Assembly: GCF_937874145.1 (NCBI RefSeq)
Contig: NZ_CALNBI010000329.1
Location: 1-35,922 of the forward strand
DNA: 35,922 nucleotides
Direction of reading: 5' to 3'
Origin: an uncultured Chitinophaga sp.
GTDB taxonomy: Bacteria; Bacteroidota; Bacteroidia; Chitinophagales; Chitinophagaceae
A model generated the notes under the pieces. That model did no database searches. It had not been told where the DNA came from and saw only the letters and a program-made list of their open reading frames with translations. A program made the translations under genes and the position numbers. Within the stretch, counting starts at the first letter, position 1. Every line of letters begins with the position of its first letter. Below are positions 30,260 to 35,922 of this stretch, in pieces.

Positions 30260-33213
30260 ATCTTCCTGATTTCTTCTTCCATCACCACCATCATTTCCTT
30301 AAACCTTTTGGATGTAATGTGAATGTTGGCGAGTATTTCCGCCGCCGGCGCATTGGCGCGGATATCTTCCATGATCCGGAAGATATTCTCCGTCACCGGG
30401 TAGGCGCGCACCACCTGCAGGCTGGCGAACAGCACTTTGGCATGACGGCCCGCTTCTTCCCAATCCCCGCTCCCGCCCGCATCCAGCAACATGCTGAACA
30501 CATGGCTGGTGTTGTGCATGAAAGATTGCAGCACTTCCAGCAGGTATGCCTTGTCATTCTCCGCCACGCTTTTCAAATGCCGCAGATCCACGACAGGGAT
30601 TACGATGGATGTTTCCCAATCATCCGGCGCAAAGGGCGCCGTGTCTGCGAACCGTTCGCCGATGGCCAGCAGTATGCGCTGGAACAGGTCTTTGGGGATG
30701 AAGGGCTTGGTGACATAATCGTTCATGCCCGCCAGCAGGCATTTTTCGCGGTCGCCCTTGAGCGCGCCGGCCGTGAGTGCGATAATTGGAATGCCGCTGC
30801 CCGCTTCGCGGATGATGCGCGTAGCCTCCAATCCGTCCATTTCTGGTATCTGGATGTCCATGAGGATACAGTCGTAGGGCTTCCGGGCATACATGCGGAC
30901 CGCTTCGGCGCCGGTTTCCGCGAGATCTACCATAGCGCCTGCGCCGCTGAGGGTTCTGATGGCCAGTTTCTGGTTCAGCTGGTTGTCTTCGGCCACCAGT
31001 ATCAGTTTGCCCGCCAGTACCGGCGCCTGCAATGATTCCCTGGCGGGCGCCGGGGCGATGGTTTCCGGTACGTCCAGCTGGTAAGGAATAGAGAATTCGA
31101 CGAGCGTGCCGCCGCCGGGATTGTCCTGCAGGTGAAGCGTGCCCTTATGCAGGGCGATCAGCTCCCGCGTGAGGGCGAGGCCCAGGCCGATGCCGCCGTA
31201 TTTGCGGATATCGCCTTCATCGAGCTGGGTGAAATCCTGCTCTACCGTGGCGCGCATCTCTTCCGGGATACCAATGCCCGTGTCGGACACGCAGAAACGC
31301 AGGGAAACTTGTTTTTCGTGGTCGGGGGCTGTGGCGCTGACGGCCAGTTTTACGGCGCCGCGGTGGGTGAATTTGATGGCATTGTCGATCAGGTTGTGGA
31401 GGATTTGCTGGAGGCGGGTAGGATCTCCCAGGAGGGAAGCGTTCAGGCTTTCCAGTTCACATTCCAGCTGCAGCCCTTTTTCCGAAGCGCGGAGCCGGTA
31501 GCGGTCCAGCGTTTGCCGGATGAGCCCTGCCGGCTCGAACGCTGATTTTTCCAGGTGCATTTTTCCGGCGCGGATGCTGGAGAAATCCAGCAGGGAATTG
31601 ACCAGCACGAGCAGGTTCTGCGCCGAGGCATGGATGTCTTTTACATATTCCAGTTGCTCCGGGCTGTTGGTAAGGTTTTCGAGCAGATGGGTGAAACCGA
31701 TGATGCCATTGAGCGGCGTGCGGAGCTCGTGGCTCATGTTGGCCATGAAGTTTTCCATCCGGCCATGCGCTACTTCCGCTTTCCGCCTGGCTTCGATCAC
31801 TTCATGCTCGCGGGAAATGATCTGGGTGATATCGGTAGCCACGCCGCAAAGCCCGTACACGAGCCCTTCCTGGTTCCGCAGGGGGAATTTGGCGATATGG
31901 AAGTAGCGGGTTTCGTTTCCAAGGGTGATTTCATCTTCAAGTTCCACTGTTTTTTCAGCCATCAGCACCTGCCGGTCGGTTTCCTGGCTTCTTTCGGCGC
32001 TCAGTTTGTCAGGGAAATCAAGGTCGGTGCGGCCGAGGATCTGGTCTGATGTGATCCCGAATGTGGATTCGAAGCGGTTGTTGACCAGCACATAACGGCC
32101 GGCGTTATCTTTGATGAATATGATGTCGGGGGTATTGACGAGAACGGACTCGAACCTTTCCTTGAGTTTCTGCATTTGTTTCAGGGCCTGGTCATGCTGC
32201 TCGTCTTTTTGCTTATCGGCAGTGATATCTTTCACGATGCATTGGTAGCCGCTGAAGATGCCGTCTTTGCGGAGCAGCACCACATGTTGTTCTACCCATC
32301 TTTTTTCTCCATTTTTCCGCCGGATCTGGAATTGCTCAATGGTTTCCCGCTGGCCTTCAAAGGCTTGTTCCTCGTACTTTTGCCGCAGTTTTCCATGGTC
32401 TGCGGGGTCTAGGAGCATGTGGTAGGGTTTGTGAAACAGTTCTTCTGTGGTGTACCCGGTGAGCTCCTGGGCTTTGGCGTTGGTATAGGTGAAGAATCCG
32501 CCGCGGTTGGAGGTGAAGAGCGTAACGCCGGCGTCTTCGATGAGCTGGCGGTATTTTTCTTCGTTGGCGCGCAGTTTGGTTTCGGCTTTGGCGGCTTTGT
32601 TGACGTTGCGGATGACCCCGAAAAGCCCTGCGGCGAGTACGGCCACGGCAATGGCGCCGCCGGCGATGGTGAGGATAAAGGGCAGGCGGTCGTCCCATCC
32701 CGGGCCGGTGAGGGCGTCGAGCGCGGCATATTGGGCGGCGAGCATGCGGCCGGTGAGATGGGTAAGCTGGTCGGGTTTGACGGGGTGGCGCGTCTGGATG
32801 AGGGCGCCGGCCATCACGGAGGATTCGTGGGCGGTGCGGACGAGGTAATGGCTGAAAACGATGCGGTCGTAAACGATGGCGCGGAGGGAATCGATCTGGG
32901 CTGATTCCTGCGGATTGCCGGAGGCGAGGAGGGCCAGGCTTTCGACGGGTGTGTGCATACGGGCTTCGGAAAGGTCTTCCCGCGTGAGGAACCCGGTGTC
33001 TCCAGTGATCACATACCCTCTGGCGGCGGATTCCAGCGCGCGGGTCTGGTAGGCCACCTGCTCCAGGAGGCGGATTTTCTCTGTCGTCAGCCTTACTTTG
33101 GCATTCATCCGGATCGAAGCCGCGTCCGACATCCAGGCGCTCCAGGTGAACCAGGCCACAGATACGGTGGCGGCCGCAAATATGAGGATGACGGGGTTAC
33201 TGATTTTTTTCAT
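30256..33213 (-). CDS. Hybrid histidine kinase (CHASE3, two PAS, HisKA, HATPase, REC, degenerate HPt)
   Basis: A 985-residue membrane hybrid kinase; numbering is from the ATG at 33213. It has a transmembrane helix (about 7-28), a CHASE3-like domain with SAARGYVITGDTGFL (about 30-170), a second helix (about 178-200), PAS 1 (about 215-335), PAS 2 (about 355-470), the phosphoacceptor helix with His495 in ANMSHELRTPLNGI, an HATPase domain with NLIDNAIKFT and GIGLGLALTREL, a receiver (about 737-855) with Asp786 in CILMDIQIPEMDG, and an HPt-like helical end. In the last domain, the expected phosphoacceptor His is Lys926 (GDWEEAGRHAKVLFASL). An ATG at 33222 is an alternative start. The partner is unknown. 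Confidence 0.92.
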   Translation of the reverse strand: MKKISNPVILIFAAATVSVAWFTWSAWMSDAASIRMNAKVRLTTEKIRLLEQVAYQTRALESAARGYVITGDTGFLTREDLSEARMHTPVESLALLASGNPQESAQIDSLRAIVYDRIVFSHYLVRTAHESSVMAGALIQTRHPVKPDQLTHLTGRMLAAQYAALDALTGPGWDDRLPFILTIAGGAIAVAVLAAGLFGVIRNVNKAAKAETKLRANEEKYRQLIEDAGVTLFTSNRGGFFTYTNAKAQELTGYTTEELFHKPYHMLLDPADHGKLRQKYEEQAFEGQRETIEQFQIRRKNGEKRWVEQHVVLLRKDGIFSGYQCIVKDITADKQKDEQHDQALKQMQKLKERFESVLVNTPDIIFIKDNAGRYVLVNNRFESTFGITSDQILGRTDLDFPDKLSAERSQETDRQVLMAEKTVELEDEITLGNETRYFHIAKFPLRNQEGLVYGLCGVATDITQIISREHEVIEARRKAEVAHGRMENFMANMSHELRTPLNGIIGFTHLLENLTNSPEQLEYVKDIHASAQNLLVLVNSLLDFSSIRAGKMHLEKSAFEPAGLIRQTLDRYRLRASEKGLQLECELESLNASLLGDPTRLQQILHNLIDNAIKFTHRGAVKLAVSATAPDHEKQVSLRFCVSDTGIGIPEEMRATVEQDFTQLDEGDIRKYGGIGLGLALTRELIALHKGTLHLQDNPGGGTLVEFSIPYQLDVPETIAPAPARESLQAPVLAGKLILVAEDNQLNQKLAIRTLSGAGAMVDLAETGAEAVRMYARKPYDCILMDIQIPEMDGLEATRIIREAGSGIPIIALTAGALKGDREKCLLAGMNDYVTKPFIPKDLFQRILLAIGERFADTAPFAPDDWETSIVIPVVDLRHLKSVAENDKAYLLEVLQSFMHNTSHVFSMLLDAGGSGDWEEAGRHAKVLFASLQVVRAYPVTENIFRIMEDIRANAPAAEILANIHITSKRFKEMMVVMEEEIRKI

Positions 33214-33376
33214 GTATGGCATCTCTTTTCTTACGCGTTGGCGAAAGGGTTTCAATCTGCGGCATTAAACTGGGCGTACATGGGGTCGACATATCGATCG
33301 GAACAAGAAAGACCGTCGATCTTTACAATTTACTAAAATTAATGGAACGGGCGGTTCCGGCGGAGCTATGTATTTT

Positions 33377-33407
33377 TTTGCAATATTTTAACCATTTGGT
33401 TTATTTG
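33377..33407 (+). promoter_or_regulatory. Bacteroidota promoter of the outer-membrane barrel gene
   Basis: TTTG at 33377-33380 and TTTATTTG at 33400-33407 (one mismatch to TAnnTTTG), spacer 19 bp. Transcription would begin near 33413, giving a leader of about 46 bases before the ATG at 33459. The surrounding 33340-33460 is markedly AT-rich against the GC-rich genes. Confidence 0.55.
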
Positions 33408-33458
33408 CATTCTATTAAATTTGCTAGATATTCTTTTTGCCAAGCATTTAAACATATT

Positions 33459-34151
33459 ATGAAAAAATTACTTTTAGCGCTGGGTATTCTCGGCTTCTCC
33501 GCAACCACGGTTGCGCAGGATAAAGTGGCCGGAGCGGCGATGAGCAAGGTTCGGCAGAGCAGGGACTTCCTGGTGATCGGTATTTCGTATGACGGCTGGG
33601 CATCCGCGCCGGACAATTTGAAAACGAAAGGATTGTCCCGTGGCTTTAATATCGCGTTCATGTACGATATTCCCATTACCAAGGAGCATTTCAGCATCGC
33701 GCCGGGTATCGGGTTCACTGCCAGCAGCATTTTCCTGGACAAGCAGATCATGGACATGAGCAACGGCAATTCCACCGCGGTGAACTTCGTGGATTCAGAT
33801 AAGTACAAAAAGTACAAGATCGCCACCAATTACCTGGAAATCCCCATCGAGTTCCGCTATCGCCAGAATTCCGAGAACGCCAATACCGGCCTGAAGGCGG
33901 CTATCGGCATCCGTGCGGGCATGCTGGTGAACGCGCACACGAAGGGGAAAAACACCCTCGGCGGAGAAAAGAATATCATCAAGGAACAGAACCGCCGCTT
34001 CTTCAACCCCTGGCGCTTTGCCGGCACGGCGCGCATCGGTTACGGTAACTTCGCCCTGTTCGGTACCATGAACCTGAACCCCCTGTTCAAAGACGTTACC
34101 AACCTCGACGTAAGACCTTACTCCATCGGTATCGCCCTCAGCGGCCTCTAA
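33459..34151 (+). CDS. Outer-membrane beta-barrel protein, PorT-like (OMP_b-brl_2)
   Basis: A 230-residue small outer-membrane barrel. The ATG at 33459 starts a clear signal peptide (MKKLLLALGILGFSATTVAQ). The mature part shows strands separated by turns, with GFNIAFMYDIPITKEHFSIAPGIGFTASSI, ATNYLEIPIEFRYR and KAAIGIRAGMLV, the pattern of the PorT/OMP_b-brl_2 family found throughout Bacteroidota. The last strand is YSIGIALSGL. Function is unknown for most members; PorT itself belongs to the type IX secretion system, but this protein may not share that role. It has its own promoter and terminator and is transcribed alone, away from the hybrid kinase. Confidence 0.82.
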   Translation: MKKLLLALGILGFSATTVAQDKVAGAAMSKVRQSRDFLVIGISYDGWASAPDNLKTKGLSRGFNIAFMYDIPITKEHFSIAPGIGFTASSIFLDKQIMDMSNGNSTAVNFVDSDKYKKYKIATNYLEIPIEFRYRQNSENANTGLKAAIGIRAGMLVNAHTKGKNTLGGEKNIIKEQNRRFFNPWRFAGTARIGYGNFALFGTMNLNPLFKDVTNLDVRPYSIGIALSGL

Positions 34152-34174
34152 TTCCCGACGGACCAATATACGCA

Positions 34175-34203
34175 AAGGGCCCCTCCGCAGAGGGGCCCTT
34201 TTT
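34175..34203. terminator. Terminator between convergent barrel and hydratase genes
   Basis: A perfect 11-bp GC-rich stem (34175-34185 with 34190-34200), 4-base loop, then TTT; the left side begins AAA, so it can stop transcripts from both directions. The adjacent stops are at 34151 and 34230. Confidence 0.88.
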
Positions 34204-34229
34204 ATGCCTGTAATTATCCTGAAATCGGA

Positions 34230-35015
34230 TTATTTCCCCGTAAACACCGGCTTCCGCTTCTCCAGGAAAGCCGTCACCCCTTCCTTGTTATCCGCCGTAT
34301 TCCCGGCGATTTCCTGGCAGTAAGCCTCGTATTCCAGCACGGCGTCCAGGTTTTCGGTCATGCCTTTGGTCAGCATTTTTTTCATGAGCGCGATGGCTTT
34401 GGTGGGCGCGTTGGCGTAAAATTCCGCCTCCGCCGCCACGGCCGCATCCAGTTCGCCGGAGGGCACCACCTTGTTCAGCAGCCCCATTTCCTTTGCTTCG
34501 GCGGCCGACAGTTTCGTGGCTTTGGTCGCCAGCTCGAAGGCGCGGTGATATCCCACGGCCCTCGGCAAAAAGTAAGACGACCCGGAATCCAGCACCAGCG
34601 CGATGTTGATGAAAATCTCGATCAGAGAAGCCTGTTCGGACGCAATGATCACGTCGCAGGCCAGCGCCAGCGAGCATCCCGCCCCGGCGGCCACCCCGTT
34701 CAGCCTGCAGATCACCGGCTTGGGCAGGTTGCGCAGCGCCCGGATAATGGGATTGTAGCGTTTATGCAGGGAATCGCCCAGGTTGCGGGGCTTGCCGTCG
34801 GCTCCCATGGCCGCTTTGAGATCCTGGCCGCTGCAAAAGGCTTTGCCCGCGCCCGTTAGCACCACGGCGCGCACGGCAGCGTCTTTGTCCGCCTGCTTCA
34901 GGGCTTCCTGTAATTCGTAACTGAGCTCGTCGTTAAAGGCGTTGTACACGTCCGGACGGTTTAATGTAATCGTAGCGATGTTTTGGTGGACTTCGTACAG
35001 AAGGGAGTTGAACAT
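34230..35015 (-). CDS. Enoyl-CoA hydratase/isomerase, PaaG-like
   Basis: A 261-residue crotonase-superfamily enzyme. Motifs are TLNRPDVYNAFNDEL at the N-terminus, AFCSGQDLKAAM (oxyanion-hole strand), NGVAAGAGCSLALACDVIIAS (second oxyanion-hole Gly), and ALVLDSGSSYFLPRAVG. The LDSGSSYFLPR segment with Asp is like PaaG, the isomerase of the epoxyphenylacetyl-CoA pathway, in which Asp (not Glu) is catalytic. A general enoyl-CoA hydratase role is also possible. No other phenylacetate genes are in the window. It follows the S9 peptidase gene by 64 bp on the same strand, with a terminator between, so it likely has a separate promoter that was not found. Confidence 0.85.
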   Translation of the reverse strand: MFNSLLYEVHQNIATITLNRPDVYNAFNDELSYELQEALKQADKDAAVRAVVLTGAGKAFCSGQDLKAAMGADGKPRNLGDSLHKRYNPIIRALRNLPKPVICRLNGVAAGAGCSLALACDVIIASEQASLIEIFINIALVLDSGSSYFLPRAVGYHRAFELATKATKLSAAEAKEMGLLNKVVPSGELDAAVAAEAEFYANAPTKAIALMKKMLTKGMTENLDAVLEYEAYCQEIAGNTADNKEGVTAFLEKRKPVFTGK

Positions 35016-35035
35016 GGAATGGTTTTTTGCGATAA

Positions 35036-35065
35036 AATGAAAACAGCGGCCACGGGGGCCGCTGT
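35036..35065 (-). terminator. Intrinsic terminator after the S9 peptidase gene
   Basis: A perfect 9-bp stem (35043-35051 with 35057-35065) with a 5-base loop, followed on the minus strand by TTTCATTTTAT. It lies 14 bases after the peptidase stop. Confidence 0.85.
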
Positions 35066-35079
35066 CAATATAAAAGTTC

Positions 35080-35922
35080 TTACAATGTTTCCTTCAGCCA
35101 GCCGAAAAACTCACGCTGCCAGGTAATCGCGTTCTGCGCACCCAGCACCCAGTGATTTTCTTCCGGGAAATATACGAGCTTGCTTTTGATGCCTTTCAGC
35201 TGCGCCGCCTGGAAGGCCTGCAGCCCCTGCTCGATCCCCACGCGGAAGTCGATGCCGCCCTGCACGATCATGATCGGCGTATCCCACTTGTTGACGAGGT
35301 TGGAAGGGTTGAACTGCTCGTAGGATTTGGCGTTGGCGTTGTCCCAATACGCGCCGATGTCCCAGTTTGCGAACCACAGCTCCTCGGTGGTGCCGTACCA
35401 GCTGCGCAGGTCGAAAAGGCCGTCGTGCGCGATGAAGGACTTGAACCTTTTCCCGTGAACGCCCGCCAGCATGAACACGGAATATCCGCCGTAGCTGGCG
35501 CCCACCGCACCGAGGCGGGATTTGTCTACATAGGGCTCCTTGGCCAGGTCGTCGATGGCGGAAAGATAATCGCGGATGGGCTGTCCGCCCCAGTCCTTAC
35601 TGATATCGGCATTCCATTTCACGCCATGGCCGGGCATCCCGCGGCGGTTCGGCGCGATCACGATATATCCCTGCGCAGCCATCAGCTGGAAATTCCAGCG
35701 GAAGGAATAAAACTGGCTCAGCGCGCTTTGCGGCCCGCCCTGGCAGTATAAAAGCGTGGGGTATTTTTTATTCGGGTCGAAGTCGGGAGGGTAAATCACC
35801 CAGGCCAGCATGTCTTTGCCGTCGGTGGTTTTGATCCAGCGTTCGGATACCTTGCTCATCTTCAGGCCGCCGTAAATATCGTTGTTCACCTGCGTGAGAG
35901 GCGCTACAGCGCCGTTTTTCAG
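35080..35922 (-). CDS. S9-family prolyl oligopeptidase-type peptidase, N-terminal part missing
   Basis: The C-terminal catalytic part (281 residues in the window, open at the edge) of a serine peptidase of family S9, the dipeptidyl-peptidase/acylaminoacyl-peptidase group. The alpha/beta-hydrolase fold shows NKKYPTLLYCQGGPQS, the nucleophile Ser in GASYGGYS, Asp in VQGGIDFRV, and His in ENHWVL, all in order, so the catalytic triad is intact. An N-terminal beta-propeller, usual for these enzymes of about 650-700 residues, is expected beyond the window. It probably hydrolyses peptides in the periplasm, in line with the proteolytic life of many Bacteroidota, but no signal peptide can be seen here. 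It ends before a terminator at 35036. Confidence 0.92.
   Translation of the reverse strand: MKNGAVAPLTQVNNDIYGGLKMSKVSERWIKTTDGKDMLAWVIYPPDFDPNKKYPTLLYCQGGPQSALSQFYSFRWNFQLMAAQGYIVIAPNRRGMPGHGVKWNADISKDWGGQPIRDYLSAIDDLAKEPYVDKSRLGAVGASYGGYSVFMLAGVHGKRFKSFIAHDGLFDLRSWYGTTEELWFANWDIGAYWDNANAKSYEQFNPSNLVNKWDTPIMIVQGGIDFRVGIEQGLQAFQAAQLKGIKSKLVYFPEENHWVLGAQNAITWQREFFGWLKETL

Overview
The window reads as chromosome of a Bacteroidota bacterium, most likely a Chitinophaga-like member of the Chitinophagaceae (inference). Supporting signs are promoter elements of the Bacteroidota type (TTTG spaced from TAnnTTTG) at 3514, 19989 and 33377, almost no Shine-Dalgarno sequences, outer-membrane beta-barrel families typical of the phylum, and a GC content that looks to be in the mid-50s. 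No rRNA, tRNA, CRISPR array, phage or insertion sequence was seen. Both end genes are cut by the window edge.

Layout. (1) 1-3441: a probable L-asparagine/aspartate unit with type II asparaginase (5' cut), a Dcu-type C4-dicarboxylate carrier and an outer-membrane porin. (2) 3514-4031: a VOC/glyoxalase-fold protein with its own promoter. (3) 4032-6379, minus strand: a receiver-only response regulator, a sigma-54 activator and a low-affinity iron-permease-family protein, facing csbD (6653) across a regulatory region with two divergent sigma-54 promoter candidates. (4) 6653-19946: a stress and DNA-repair island with CsbD, a DUF2383 four-helix protein, a tiny membrane protein, a propeller-like protein, two histidine kinases, a proline-rich disordered protein, a YciE/DUF892 ferritin-like protein with a histone-like tail, an SDR dehydrogenase, topoisomerase IB, and the Ku/LigD end-joining pair. 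(5) 20027-30259: a complete Kdp potassium-uptake locus. (6) 30256-35922: a large hybrid kinase with a degenerate HPt domain, a small outer-membrane barrel, a PaaG-type enoyl-CoA hydratase/isomerase and the C-terminal part of an S9 peptidase.

How the genes work together. The most notable unit is kdp. The OmpR-type regulator KdpE is missing from the locus. In its place stands an NtrC-type activator (20027-21367), and between it and kdpFABC lies a sigma-54 promoter with the required GG-N10-GC spacing (21488-21503), preceded by two 13-bp direct repeats exactly 21 bp apart at about -131 and -110. KdpD is split in two translationally coupled genes: a soluble sensor/Usp half (27468-28571) and a HAMP-PAS histidine kinase (28568-30259). 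Two short reading frames precede kdpF, one a 27-residue membrane peptide. A porin sits behind kdpC. This suggests potassium uptake switched by an enhancer-dependent circuit, not the KdpDE system known from enterobacteria. A second sigma-54 circuit appears between the response-regulator operon and csbD. Here a dyad lies about 60 bp from each of the two divergent promoter candidates, suggesting that this two-component operon drives itself and at least one stress gene.

All promoter, enhancer and RNA-structure calls come from reading the sequence by eye. Family assignments rest on recognised motifs and remembered family features, not on database searches.
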